A DNA stretch of 64,000 nt from Phocoena phocoena (Eukaryota > Chordata > Mammalia > Artiodactyla > Phocoenidae), in contig NC_089235.1 of NCBI RefSeq assembly GCF_963924675.1, forward strand, positions 57,648,520-57,712,519. The letters are read 5' to 3'. The notes under the pieces were generated by a model. That model saw only the letters and a list, made by a program, of their open reading frames with translations. It was not told the origin of the DNA and did no database searches. The position numbers and the translations under genes were made by a program. Of the stretch, positions 11,338 to 23,319 are shown one piece after another. Positions within the stretch are counted from its first letter, which is position 1. Each line of letters starts with the position of its first letter.

Positions 11338-11668
11338 TGACCTAAAACAAATAGACTGCCAGATAGTTCTCCAGCAAAAAATGCGTTTATTCAGGATCAG
11401 CAGGAAATTGCAGTCCAGGGTCTTCAAACATGGTAAGCCTTGTGCAAGTCCCCGCACAAAGAAAGGAGAGTACTATTTTATAGAGAGAGAAAAAGGAAGT
11501 TGGGAGGGCAGTAGTAAACAAAGAGTCCGTGGCTTTTTATTGGCTGAGTCCTTGCCAGGAAAGGAGTCTTTCTTTTTCCTGTTGGGCTCTGCTGTCATTA
11601 CAGGGAGTAAGAGCTCCCCCATCTGGTCCCCCAACTCTAATTGAGGTTTCTCTATTAATTTTTTTACA
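11338..11668 (-). repeat. ERV 5' LTR
   Basis: About 331 bp, starting TGTAAA and ending TCA when read on the minus strand, so it has the TG...CA ends of retroviral LTRs. It aligns along its full length with 4263-4401 plus 4719-4912. Examples are the shared blocks tgacctaaaacaaatagact and tctttctttttcctgttggg. It lies upstream of the gag remnant in the provirus orientation. Confidence 0.88.
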
Positions 11669-13727
11669 CGGCCAAGGTTAAATATTTATAAAAGTTGTCT
11701 TTGCTATATTGCTTTTGAAAAAGTAATTTTATGACAGTGTTCATAAGTAACTTTTGTTGCATATTTTGCCCACTCAGAATTAGAGTTGCAAAATGTTTGC
11801 TTTTAAAACTTAAGAATGTAATTTTTTAAAAAAAATGATGGATTTGAAATTTAGCTTAGCTGGAAAATTGCAATTTTCAATTTTACTATAATTTCTTCCT
11901 TTTAGAAAAACCTAAAAGAAATGCATACTTTAGGCGCAAATTGCCCTCAAAATGTGCAGCAACTTCATCTTTGATTCCTTTGATTCAAGGTTAAAAAATG
12001 CCTTTAACAATTCTGTCTTGACCTAGAATTTATACAGAAGACAAGATAGATGATGCAGAGGAGAGAGACCTAAATATCACATTGTGTAATGTGGTTTTCT
12101 AATATATCCTGGGAAGTTTCCTTCCCCTAGAGAAAGGGTGTGGTAGTAATGGTGATGATGGTTGATAAAGAGGAGGATGTTGTAGTCAAAAGAGAGTGGT
12201 ACAAGAATTTGTAATTTACCCCCCCCCTTATTATTACCCCCTTGGTCATAGATGTGTCACTTTAATGAAAATCATTTGACCTACCATTCATTTCCCTCAT
12301 GATACTATATTCAAATGCGTATCTGAATTTATAGAAACTTCTACCCTTATTACTCATTTTTCTTTCATCAGATCTTATATGTTTATATACATTTTTTTTC
12401 AAGGTATCAGGGGATCTTGGGTTTCATAGGCATAAAATTCTTCTTAGAAGCATAAAATTAATCTTGTCTATTAGTCCTGGTCACAGGTGGAGTCTATTGC
12501 ATTTTATAAAATGGAAGACAAAAAATATTAATCAAATATGTAGCTAACACCCATAACAGTTATAAAGCAGTTTATTACCTCTTTCTATGAAAGTTACCAA
12601 TAAATAACATATAAATGCTTTATAAAACATATGTCACCTAGGAATAAATATTCTCTCATCTGATATAGATACAATGACAATTTTCTGTACCAATAGGAAG
12701 AGGAGATGTGTCTTATGTGTGGAGAAATGATATTACTTCAAGTCAAATTTTCTTAAATCTTGTACACAATTTTCTTTTCATTATAAAATGTAATTATCGT
12801 GCTAGGATATTTTAAAATAAGAAGGATTACAAATTTTGGTACTGAGACTTGTACAAAGTCAGTTGACTTTTTCAAAGATATATTCTCCAGAGTGACACAA
12901 TGATAATGAGGACAACCTACTAAATCCCTCTGACTCTCCTCTGGCTTCCTCCTTCTCAGACACATGCCGTGTCCTCCCATGATGTTCTTAATTGTATGAG
13001 TAAAGACTCACTAGAGTTACAGGTAGACAGCAGGTTTTCTCCATCCTTGATCAGTCCTGTCCCATGCTCATTAGATGAATCTGTTGTGTCTGAAGCAGCC
13101 CTGTAATTAGGAATCTTAAATAACTTACTGTCCATTGCCTATTGCCTGTGACTATGACCTTTACCTACTTTCCTCCACCCACGCATGCAGAAGTCCTCAT
13201 CCTCTGTTGTGTTAGAGTCAGTCCTCTGTTTGCACTTATTTCCCTTGAACTTGTTTATCTAGAGGAACTGTTTGTTTTGTGGCATTTCTAGCTGTCCCCC
13301 AGGCACTCCGGAGACAGACTAGCCACAGGTGAACACTGTGACTCACACACCAATTTTTTGTTACTTAAACAATCACAATAACATACAATTGATTTAACCT
13401 CAACCTCCCTTTTCAATGTATAAATGCGCATCTTCTGAAAAGCAGGTGGAAGAGTTCTTGTAGGCTGCATTTTTCCTGAAGTAGATACTATCTATGCAGT
13501 TCAAAGTATAGAGGGTCTGGGATTAAATACTGGTGTTATACTTTACTCTTCAGGACTGACTCAGTCTTGGAGCAGTCCTGACTAAATGAGTAACTGAAAG
13601 GCCGCAAAGAGATTAATGAGGCAAAACAATGAATAAATGTTAGTATTTTGTTAAAATGTGAAAGTATATTATTTATCCACATTTTAGATTTATTGGTAAT
13701 TCCATGTTGGTTTATGTAACATTTAAC
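11669..13727. other. unassigned AT-rich sequence
   Basis: No gene or repeat family is recognised. Short frames at 12753-12980 and 13288-13470 have no family resemblance. A run of C lies near 12220. Confidence 0.45.
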
Positions 13728-13737
13728 AAAAGGAATG

Positions 13738-13941
13738 GGGGGCTTCCCTGGTGGTGCAGTGGTTGGAAGTCCGCCTGCTGATGCAGGGGACATGGGTTCG
13801 TGCCCTGGTCCGGGAATATCCCACATGCTGCGGAGCGGCTGGGCCCGTGAGCCATGGCCACTGAGCCTGCGCGTCCGGAGCCTGTGCTCCACAACGGGAG
13901 AGGCCACAGCAGTGAGAGGCCCACGTACCGCAAAAAAAAAA
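13738..13941 (+). mobile_element. short CHR-type SINE
   Basis: The head (ggcttccctggtggtgcagt) is followed by a B-box-like ggttcgtgcc and the body ending gtaccgc plus poly-A. It is flanked by an imperfect target duplication, aaaggaatgg / aaagaatgg (13728-13737 and 13942-13950). At about 200 bp it is the short, younger subtype. Several overlapping frames across it are simply the SINE read in different frames. Confidence 0.93.
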
Positions 13942-14344
13942 AAAGAATGGAATTTTGCTACAGCTTCTCAAAGCTCTCAACTTTAGACAAGAATCTGGGA
14001 TGTAATCTCAATTTTGATGTCCACTTGTTGTATGACCTGAGGTGGGTAGCTTAATCTTCCTGAGAATCAATTCTTCATAAAATGAGGGTTTTAGATTTCA
14101 GATTTGCAGGAGTTTTAAATTTCCATGGTGCTGTGGTCCCATGGGAGGTACAAGGAACAAAGTGTCGTGCCCATGATGGTTCTATCTTTAGTGCCTTTTA
14201 CCGCCAAGCCCTGAAAAACTACTCCTCATCCTTGAAGGTTAACTATAAATCCAGTTTTCTTAGTCAAATACTGAGAAAAATCTAAATAGTTTGGAATATT
14301 ACAATAAAATATTATGGAACTAAAGAATTAGAGGCAGGAATACT

Positions 14345-14372
14345 CACACACACACACACACACACACACACA
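14345..14372. repeat. (CA)14 microsatellite
   Basis: An uninterrupted CA run of 14 units, likely length-variable between individuals. Confidence 0.98.
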
Positions 14373-14455
14373 TTTTTATTAGAATGCTGAAGAAAGCACT
14401 AACAGTACTAGGATCTTAGGTAGGATGGAGATATTTCTTTTCATGTACTTTTTTT

Positions 14456-14796
14456 TTAAACTTAATTAATTTTTGGCTGTGTTGGGTCTTCGTTGCTGCA
14501 CAAGGGCTTTCTCTAGTTGCAGCGAGTGGGGGCTACTCTGAGTTGTGGTGCGTAGGCCTCTCATTACAGTGACCTCTCCTGCTGCGGAGCACATGCTCTA
14601 AGTGTGCGGGCTTCAGTAGTTGTGGTGCACAGGCCCAGCAGCTGTGGCTCACGGGCTCTAGAGCACAGGCTCAGCAGTTGTGGCACATGGGCCTAGTTGC
14701 TCCGTGGCATGTGAGATCCTCCCAGACCAGGGCTTGAACCTGTGTCCCCTGCGTTGGCAGGCAGATTCTTAACCACTGTGCCACCAGGGAAGCCCT
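14456..14796 (-). mobile_element. long CHR-type SINE
   Basis: On the minus strand it starts gggcttccctggtggcacag and ends with an A-rich tail. A target duplication close to tcatgtactttttt / tcatatactttttt lies at 14441-14455 and about 14797-14810, with one mismatch. It belongs to the same long subtype as 2214-2557 and 4402-4708. Confidence 0.92.
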
Positions 14797-14810
14797 CATA
14801 TACTTTTTTA

Positions 14811-16376
14811 CTTGAATATTTTACTATATTTATAGATTTTCAACTGCTAATGGTTTATAAAATATCCTTCACATGGGTTTTTTGGCTCACTCTTAAAAAT
14901 TAATTTTTAAGCAAAATTAGTTATGACTTGCTTGTATCCTAAATTATTGGTCTTCAAATCCTTTATGTTCAGTACCCTAAGAATTTCAAGTATTTCAATA
15001 AACTTTATACCATTTGACATATATTTCGATGAACATGTAAAAATTCTTATTGAAAATTGAAAATAAAATTGAAATACATTCAAAGAATCTGTTTTCTAGC
15101 ATATCTGAGAAATTAATGTTTAAAAAATTAATTTTCAATATATTCAATAAAATATATAAATATATTCAGTGAAATCTAAATCTCACAACAATATTGCATT
15201 ACCTTTTTCCCTGTGAAATCTAAATAAGGTTACCTTTGTTTATACATTGCTTTAATATTTAAGCTTTTATTTATAATTCCATGCAGAATAAATGTCATAA
15301 TTAATGTTCTTTATTGGTTCCCTATCATACTTCTTTGCAATGAAAATAAATATAAAATTAATTTTTAATTGGTTTCAAAATTTTTATTACAACAAAGATT
15401 TGAGTGTCAAAATGTTATTATATATTGAGTTATGATGGCTATTAATTAAAATGATCAAAATAATACTAGTATTATTACAACTTGATATTTATTAAACATA
15501 AAGCAATGAGTTTTTTCTCCAATTAATTTATGTACTCATGATTATTTATTGTTTCTAGGAGATAAGCTCACCAACTGTATACTGTTTTTCATTTTATAGC
15601 TGGAAGGGATAAGGAAACTTATTTTCAAAAATAACAGAGAATATAAAGGGCTGTGATGTGGCATTGTCATTTAATTCTTTGAACTCTGAAAGATTGTGAC
15701 AGGAAAAATAATTAGGTTGATTAGATCTTCCTTCAATCAATTATTAAAGAAAAGAATTGGAACTTACCTGATTTTGCAGAATTTTTTTGCAGAATTTTTT
15801 GCCCAGTTATTAATCATTCATGTGCTCAGTTTCTTCAAAGGATACCAAAATTCAATATCAATACTTTGAATTAATGATCATCAATTATAAATACTGACTA
15901 TATAAATAATTTAAAAAGCCCATTTTTTGTTGAAAAACCTACAGGCTAAATTAGACATATTTTTTGTCAGGATAAAAAATGTAAGACATTTATATTCAAA
16001 TTACTGATTAGCATGCATTCCTATAACAATCACAGCATTACTGAACACAATGTGAGACTTAGATAATTCCATTTCTTCATATAACATGTTGAAGAGATGC
16101 AACTTTAGTTCCCTAGATATAAAGATATTTATCATTTTATGGCAAATTTCAATGCTCTGTGCAAATCAGAACGCAGCTTATTGGCAACCTTAGCTTGTTT
16201 ATGAATAAAGCAGAATTTTCTCTTGCAGGATGGTTTATAGCATGATGTGAGCAAGAAAGTCAGTCTAATGTACAATCAGCTACATTGGTAGAGATGTTTA
16301 TTTGTTAGAGATGTTTACCATTTTCAATGTAAGCACAAATTAAATTGAATTATAAAGTATTCAGAGAAGCAACTTC
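14811..16376. other. AT-rich sequence, no recognisable features
   Basis: Very AT-rich DNA with no open frame of note. A small slippage duplication (gcagaattttttt twice) lies near 15776-15800. Old repeats may be present but I cannot name them. Confidence 0.45.
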
Positions 16377-17210
16377 TGAGGTTATGGAGTAAGCATTTCT
16401 GAAAATCTGCCCCTCCATAAAAACAATGAGAACACTTGTACATACTGTCAAATTCAACTTTTTCTGTAATCTGAAAATTAACAAAAAGCATGACAGACTC
16501 CAAGGATTATTCAAGGAAACAGCAGAATCTCTGTAAGAACAGCTAATCTTGTGTTATTTTACCTTGTCCTGATCGTATCTTCCCCCACCCCAGGTCCATA
16601 GTAGCCTTGACAGCCAACAGTCTCAAGCTACGGAAGTTAAGAAAATCAGGAACCTAGTAGCCCTTGGGAGGGTGAGACAGGTGGATTTGGAGTTGTCCAA
16701 AAGCACCATCCCCAGAGAATTGTCACTATCTGACTTGTTTGAAAATTCCCTAGGGAAGTTCCATTTCCAGGGGTTGTCTCCATTTCAAAGAATATAGTAA
16801 ACTAAATAATAATATAATTAAAGTGTTGTACAAGTAAATATTTACTTAACACAAAGTCAGTAAGGGAGGATTAGAGGATCAAAAAGACATGACACACAGA
16901 AAAACAGAAACTATACATCCTTCTTTAGCAGTAAATACATTAAAATAAATGCACTAAACAGACTAATCAAAAGACAGAGATAGGCAGAATGGGGGGAAAA
17001 AAAAAAAGGAAACTCTACATAAATAGATTTAAAGTGAAAGGTTAGAAAAAGGTACACCCAAAAGAGACCTGGAATGGTGATGTTAATTTCAGGCAGAATA
17101 CACTGACAAACATTTTTACTAGAGGTGAAGGATATGTAATGATGAAAGTTTCAACAAACCAGTAACAGGCATATATGGATGCAGAATATCTTATCTTGGG
17201 CTAAACTATC
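16377..17210 (+). mobile_element. old L1 fragment (ORF2 endonuclease region and upstream)
   Basis: The stretch near 16860-16990 matches the L1 ORF2 start region in degenerate form: aaagacatgacacacagaaa, then aatcaaaagacagagatagg and cagaatgg. The following part (gaaaggatatgtaatgatga-like text near 17130) also fits L1 ORF2. No open frame survives. Boundaries are approximate. Confidence 0.6.
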
Positions 17211-18084
17211 TTGTTTCTAACACTATTATTTGCCCATATGAAAAAAATATTAAGCCTTATCATGAATTTTGGTTTAAAATGACTTCTAATTAAACTTTTG
17301 ATTATCTCATTTTTTTTTTCCCCACCTGGGGCAAGTGCCATGATAGGATTCTAGATGAGTCAGAGATATACCTTTCTTTGAAAAGGGGGAAAGAAGTGAT
17401 TTAATAAAATAAATTGGAAAGCAGAATTGCATGATATACCAACCATAGGTATAATAGGTTATCAGTTATATCAGACGGAACCATAAATAACTGCCATTTT
17501 TTTAGATTGAAGGTGCTTAAATATTTGCAATTTTGTATGGTTTAATGTTAGTAAGAAAGAGTAAATACAGAAATAACATATCTGAAGAATCTTTGTATAT
17601 CCCTAGGGGTACAAATAGATAGTTTGGAGAATAATGCCGTGTATCATGTGACACCTCACTGCATAATTAACTCATTGCATTTTAGTATTTGTGTCTTTTC
17701 TTCCATTAGGCTCATGATTTCTTTGAAATAATGGGTCATGCCTTATTTATTTTTTAACTTCAAAATACAGAGCATAATAAGCACCCTTCAGATGTTAAAT
17801 GAATGGTTAAATAAATACATGAAAATTTTATATTCCCTTTATTTTTGTTGTTCTATATTTATAAAATACCCCTAGCCTATGTCTTCAACATCATATTGTA
17901 TAATCGCTACTCCAGATCTCCACAAATACCCTTCTTTTTTTACTTTGCTTGCTTAAATATTTTCTCCTTGGTTAACATCTATTCATAATTCAAATCATAA
18001 TTCATATTTCATTTCTTCAGCAACACTTATACTGACCCATTCTTCCAACATCAATAAGTAAGTTTCCTCTTGCCATGTGTCCTA
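17211..18084. other. unassigned AT-rich sequence
   Basis: I see no gene, RNA or clear repeat family. Confidence 0.45.
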
Positions 18085-18300
18085 CATAGTACGTGAGATA
18101 TATACGTGCGTTTGTGTGTGTGTACACACATATATACTCACACACTATGTGTGTGTGTGTAACCACAGGGTTTTGAAAAGAACAGAAAATTAACAAAGTT
18201 TTAGTTTCTAAAGCATTTATCTTAATTGTAATATATATGTATATCTTATACATATATATGCCATCTCTCTTTCTCTCTCTCTATATATATGACATGAATG
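18085..18300. repeat. compound GT/TA/CT simple-sequence region
   Basis: Imperfect GT, CA, TATA and CTCT runs follow one another, for example gtttgtgtgtgtgtacacac and ctctctctctatatatatga. A minus-strand frame of 78 residues spans part of it and is low-complexity. Confidence 0.85.
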
Positions 18301-19454
18301 ATAATTTAAAAGTTTAATATTCACTTAATACCCCATATCATTCAGTTATATGGAGTAATGGCTATATATTATTGATTATTAGGATTTAATGTGCATTAAC
18401 ATTGTATAAATAGTAATGTCTCACTACAATTTCCAGTAAGTTGTCATTTATCCATTAATTTGAACCACTGAGAACAGAGAATTTATGTGTCCAGGTTATA
18501 AGATGCTAAAAGACAGCATTTAATTATCTTGTAGTTGAATATGGAAGTTGAGGAAGAGCGTGATATGGGACTAATGAACCAGCAAAAATGCAAAGTACCA
18601 TTCAGCACTAAAGTAACTGGGCAGAGCAGCGGAAAAGACTACAGTAAATGATTACCTCATTAATTTTAAAGTTAAAGGGCAAGATAAGGTGGTCACTATC
18701 ATAGGGTTATTAAGGTAAAACAAGCTAATCAGCATATTCCAAATGTAAAGTTATCAGCTAATCATCCAATGATTGCCAATTTCTGAAGAGTACAAGAGAA
18801 AGCAATTTATTCTCACTTTATCAATCAAACCAAGTAATCAAATGTTTTATGGAAGGGAAAGAAAATCCTTCTTACTTTATTTTATCTTTTCTTAATACAA
18901 TTTAACTATCATGCATTGGTAGGCAAATTATAGGTAGATAGTAATTTTTACTTAATCTGCATCATGCCAGAAAAATGACTTTCTTATCAAAATAATGTTA
19001 AATATCAAAGTCTTTCAAGCTTGACCACACTAACATGGTGATTGTTAATGTGAACCACGGACTCAATTATATCTTCAATTCTCTCTTACAAAAAGTTTTA
19101 TTGTTAGAAGTCTTACAAACAAATTATACCATGAATAACTTATTAACGAAAAGTCTTCATGTAGATTGCTAAATCTGGAAATGAGAGGGAAACCATAACA
19201 GAGAGAAACTGTTTTTAAAAAAATCACAAAAACAGAGGTGAAAAAGTTTTTGAAAGCAAACATTTTAAATTAAGTAGCAAATAAAGAAAATAAGCTCAGA
19301 TAAGATAAAAGTCCCAGGGTTACATAAAAATCTATATTTTTTCAATTTACATAACAGAAGTGGGAAAAGAAGGTTTAATGAACACTGATGAGCATGTAAG
19401 GTAAATAGTTGTGTTTAAAATTAATAAATATCAGATAGATAAATAGATAGATGA
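18301..19454. other. unassigned AT-rich sequence
   Basis: No supported feature, apart from a short gata-rich tract at about 19432-19456. Confidence 0.45.
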
Positions 19455-20480
19455 TAGAATTTTGCTTCTGGACATGGCGAGGTATCAGGGAGTAATTTCC
19501 CTCTAGTCATGAAAAACTAGAAACAAGGCAGACATATGAGACTACAGTTTTCAAACATTGAACAAGAGACATCACAGGATTGTGATCCCTAAGTAAAGGG
19601 AAACAAATAAGATTAGTCATGCAATTTCTCTAGCTTTCTCTCTGGATTCAATTTCTGTGATGTGTAAGCAGGGAGGGGAAAACCAAACAGGGCATAGTAG
19701 TTTTAATGAATCAAATAGGCTGAAGCAGATGGAAATTGTGTGGTGGGATATTAGTGAGGAGAGAGTATGCAATGAAACAACTCTAGGGAGTCCCCTTAAA
19801 TCTTTGCTGAATACAAAGAAGAATATGCATGGGATGAAACTCCAGAAGTCTGATCAGGAGTGATCAGAGTATTGGGAGCTAAATGATTCCCAGAGCAACT
19901 AACTGTAAGGCTGAGAACTGTTTGAATATCAATTAATCAGAGTGGATTTTCCTCAGTGATCACTCAGGACATTTAATAGAGATCCCAGAAAGACAAGACC
20001 CTAGTGTTTTGGCTAAACTACCCTTATAATAAGGCTACTCTCTCTGCACATATCATCACATGGCTTAAAAGCCAGCCTCCAAAGGATAAAGCTGAACCAA
20101 AGTCACTTAACTGCCTGCCAGAACTAACTGTCATTCACTTTCAAGGAAGATAACAAAATCCAGACACACAAAAACATGACATTCAAAATATCCAACTTGA
20201 AGAAGCAAGCGAACGTAATGAATACCTGGGAGAAAAATCAGTCAATAGAAGGAAACCCAGAAATAATAGAATAACAGCTAGAGATATTAAAAAAGCTCTT
20301 ATAATAATATGCCTCTATTTAAATAAAAACATGAACATAATACACAAAGAAATGGAAATACAAAATGGGACCTACAAGAATTTCTAGAAAATAAAAAGAA
20401 TACAATATCTAAAAGTAATAACTGGATGAGATTATAGGAGTTTAAACATTGTAGGATAAAAGGTCAATGAGTACGTTGGT
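19455..20480 (+). mobile_element. HAL1/L1 5'-side remnant
   Basis: The text from about 20150 (caaaatatccaacttgaaga, then agaaaaatcagtcaatagaa and ataacagctagagatattaa) resembles the HAL1/L1 ORF1 leader and coding region of old mammalian elements. Upstream sequence is consistent with its 5' part. It is heavily decayed, with no continuous frame. Confidence 0.55.
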
Positions 20481-20494
20481 AGGAGTAGGTTATA

Positions 20495-20645
20495 ATCCAG
20501 GACTCCCACTTACGGGCATATATTCAAAGAAAATAAAACTGGGATCTTGAAGTGATATCTGCAGTACTGTGTTTATGTCAGCATTATTCACAATGGCCAA
20601 GATACAGAAACAACCTAAATGTTCATTGACAGATAAATGGTTAAA
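20495..20645 (+). mobile_element. old L1 ORF2 3' fragment
   Basis: Characteristic L1 ORF2 C-terminal text in plus orientation: gcattattcacaatggccaa followed by aaacaacctaaatgttcatt. It directly abuts an L1 in the opposite orientation. Confidence 0.75.
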
Positions 20646-21719
20646 GTGTAGAATAGCATTCTGGTGTCTAGGTGTACCAGAGTATATTTATTCATTCACC
20701 TACTGAAGGAAATCTTGGTTGCTTCTAAGTTTTGGAAATTACAAATAAATCTGCTAAAACACCCATGTGCAGGTTTCTGTGTGGTCATGTTTTCAACTCC
20801 TCTGGGTAAATACCGAGGAGCTTGATTGTTGAGTCATATGGTAAGAGTACGTTGCATTTTGTAAGAAACCACCAAACTGTCTTTCCAAGTGGCTGTACCA
20901 TTTTGCAGTCCCATCAGCAATGAACGAGAGTTCCTCCTGCTGCACATCCTTGCCAGCATTTGATGTTGTCAGGGTTCCTGATTTTGGCCATTCTAATAGG
21001 TGTGTAGGGGCCATTCTAATAGGTGTGTAGGGGTATCTCTTTTTTTTAATTTGCATTTCTCTGATGACATATAATGTGAAGTATCTCTTCATATGCTTAT
21101 TTGCCATTTATGTTTCTTTGGTGAGGTTTCTGTTAAAGTCTTTGGCCCATTTTTAAATTGGCTTGTTTGTTATTGTTGAATTTTAAGAGTTTTTTGTATA
21201 TTTTGGATAACAGTCTTTTATCAGAGGTGTCTTTTGCAAATATTATCTCCCAGTCAGTGGCTTGTCTTCTCATTCTCTTGACATTGTCTTTCACATAGCA
21301 AAATGTTTAATTTTAATGAATTCTATCTAATCAATTCTTTACTTCATGTGTCATGCCTTTGGTGTTGTATCTAAAAAGTCATGACCATACCCAAGGTCCT
21401 CTAGATTTTATCCAGCATTTTCTAGGAATTTTATGGTTTTGTGTTTTACATTTAGATCTGTTATTCATTTTGTGTTAATTTTTATGAATGGTGTGAGGAG
21501 GTCTGTATCAAGATTCATATTTTTGCATGTGAATGTCCAGTTATTTCAGCACCGTTTGTTGCAAAGACAATCTTTACTCCATTTTATTGCTTCTGCTTCT
21601 TTGTGAAAGTTCAATTTACTATATTTGTGTCGGTCTATTTATGGGCTTGCTATTGTGTTCCATTAACCTATTTTTCTGTTCTTTTACCAGTATCACACTG
21701 TCTTGATTACTGTCTTCTT
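20646..21719 (-). mobile_element. old L1 (L1M-type) ORF2 C-terminal region
   Basis: Minus-strand L1 text recognisable along its length: gtcatatggtaagagtac, gatttgcatttctct-like (21050), caaatattatctcccagtca, and tatcacactgtcttgattac. It contains a 24-bp tandem duplication at 20986-21033. The frame at 20793-21107 is part of the degraded ORF2. A CHR SINE inserted at its upstream edge. Confidence 0.88.
20986..21033. repeat. 24-bp tandem duplication inside L1
   Basis: The unit ccattctaataggtgtgtag with its flanking Gs occurs twice head to tail. Other L1 copies have the block once, so this is a local duplication after insertion. Confidence 0.9.
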
Positions 21720-21924
21720 CTTTTTTCTTTTTTTTATTTGGTTGTGTCGAGTCTTAGTTGCAGCATGTGGGCTCCTTAGTTGCAGCCAGTAGGCTTCTTA
21801 GTTGTGGCATGTGAACTCTTAGTTGCGGCATGCATGTGGGATCTAGTTCCCAGATCAGGGATTGAACCCGGGCCCCCTGCATTGGGAGTGTGGAGTCTTA
21901 ACCACTGCAGCACAAGGGAAGTCC
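21720..21924 (-). mobile_element. CHR-1-like SINE (older type)
   Basis: Minus-strand head gggacttcccttgtgctgca, with body text such as gggatctagttcccagatca on the plus strand. It differs from both the long and the short CHR copies in this window. A long perfect target duplication, cttgattactgtcttctt, lies at 21702-21719 and 21925-21942, within L1 sequence. Confidence 0.9.
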
Positions 21925-21942
21925 CTTGATTACTGTCTTCTT

Positions 21943-23076
21943 TTCTCCATTTTTATTTGTTTATTTATTTGTTTGTTTCTGAACAGGCAAGGGCCATTTA
22001 TTCAGACCTTGCTATAGAGGGATCAGCCATTGTCACATTTTGTCAGAGACTCAAAATTAGGCAGAGGAGTGGGAAAACTTATGGTGGAAAAAAGAGAAGG
22101 CTTCAGGTGTGCTCTGATGGAAGGCCGTTGGCATAGGGAAGCTGTAGAGGATTAACTAGAAGCGAGGCATCCTATGTGCTTGGTTAGCAATATGTATTTG
22201 GCTTTCTCTAGTTGGTCCTAAGTTGGAAAAGAGGATGAAAATTAGAGGAGCTGTCAGTTATTAGTCTCCTCCAGTTATTATTTTCCTCTGTTTGATTGAA
22301 TCTAATTGCAATTCTTCCTGATATTTTTGGTCCCTTTCCATTAAGATTTTGAATTCTTGATCCTCTTTTCATAATACCTCCAAACACTCATTTGAGGATT
22401 TTAAATTCAGGTTTGAGTGTTGTGTGACACTCAATTTTATTTTAACACTTGGTTGATTTTTTGTTGTTGTTGTTTTACTGGTGGGAAGATTTCATCAGCT
22501 GAAATGTTTTGATTTGAATTTTTTTACAGTATATTTGTATGATTTGAATTGATGTTTTTTCTGTTTCTAGAAGTTTCTTTACACTGGTTTTAGTTCAAGT
22601 ATACCATCTTCTGTCAGTATAATGAAGTATAATAATTTTATTGATTGGTGAGTGGTAAAGGGTATCTTGTTTCTTTCATTCCTGTAAGAATTTAACAATT
22701 TTCCCCCTTACTTTCTTCTTCTCTCTCACTGCCACTTAAACATGGGGTACTACCACTTCGCTATGTGTCTGATTTCTCCAGTGGCAACGCTTCTCCGAGG
22801 CTCTCACCTTTATCCACCACACCTTCAAGCCCCTACCTTGTAGTGAGTTGTGAATTAAAAATTCCTAGACCTATGGTCTTTAAAATAGTAAATGTTGAGC
22901 TTGGTCTTCCTAGTAGTGATCTTGCCTGTTTCATCTATGTCCTCCTCCTTCCTCTCCTCTTTTCTCATATTCTCTTAAGCCCCCCTCTCCCCTGACATAC
23001 TGGGATCTGGGTAAGAGCTCTGGTGGAGTTTAGTGTTTGTAGTAAACTCTGCCTCTGGCTTCTTTTAAAAAGTAGG
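21943..23076. other. unassigned; possible unknown repeat at 21985-22290
   Basis: The block from gaacaggcaagggccattta to agttggtcctaagttgg is less AT-rich than its surroundings and looks like part of a dispersed repeat, but I cannot name the family. The rest, including a 76-residue Ser/Pro-rich frame at 22765-22995, has no recognisable content. Confidence 0.35.
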
Positions 23077-23081
23077 TCATG

Positions 23082-23087
<6 letters not shown>

Positions 23088-23112
<25 letters not shown>
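23088..23112. repeat. (AT)n microsatellite beside SINE poly-T
   Basis: An alternating AT run merges with the poly-T of the next SINE. It is probably the insertion target or grew from it. Confidence 0.9.
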
Positions 23113-23128
<16 letters not shown>

Positions 23129-23319
23129 GCGGTACACAGGCCTCTCACTGTTGTGGCCTCTCCCGTTGCGGAGCACAGGCTCCGGACGCGCAGGCTCAGC
23201 GGCCATGGCGCACGCGCCCTGCCACTCCGCGGCACGTGGGATCCTCCCAGACCAGGGCACGAACCTGTGTCCCCTGCATCGGCAGGCGGACTCTCAACCA
23301 CTGCGCCACCAGGGAAGCC
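23112..23319 (-). mobile_element. short CHR-type SINE
   Basis: Minus-strand SINE with its tail as poly-T on the left and its head (ggcttccctggtggcgcagt) on the right. Related flanks (tcatgtatgtgtat / atcatgtgtat) suggest the target duplication. The CpG-rich body is well preserved, consistent with a young copy. Frames across it on both strands are SINE sequence. Confidence 0.93.

Larger units (their letters stand above)
4263..11668 (-). mobile_element. degenerate class I (gamma-like) endogenous retrovirus, env-less
   Basis: A provirus of about 7.4 kb lies on the minus strand: 5' LTR 11338-11668, leader with a possible primer-binding site, gag remnant, reverse transcriptase, RNase H, integrase, polypurine tract and 3' LTR 4263-4912. 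The pol fragments resemble gammaretrovirus-like mammalian ERVs. Only about 120-350 bp separate the recognisable integrase from the 3' LTR, so no env is present. Stops and frameshifts break every gene. Later insertions are a Tigger1-type MITE (6974-7446) in pol and a CHR SINE (4402-4708) in the 3' LTR. By eye the LTRs differ at roughly 15-20% of positions, indicating an old insertion. I could not find a clean target duplication. The copy cannot encode working proteins. Confidence 0.88.

Noticed and set aside
4263..11668. A functional or domesticated retroviral gene
   Set aside because: All gag and pol frames are short and broken. The RT box is mutated and env is missing.
14345..14372. CRISPR-like or other regularly spaced repeats in the window
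   Set aside because: Only simple tandem repeats are present. No spaced repeat array exists, and the DNA is mammalian.
22765..22995. Ser/Pro-rich 76-residue frame
   Set aside because: Pyrimidine-rich DNA produces Ser/Pro/Leu bias. No family resemblance.
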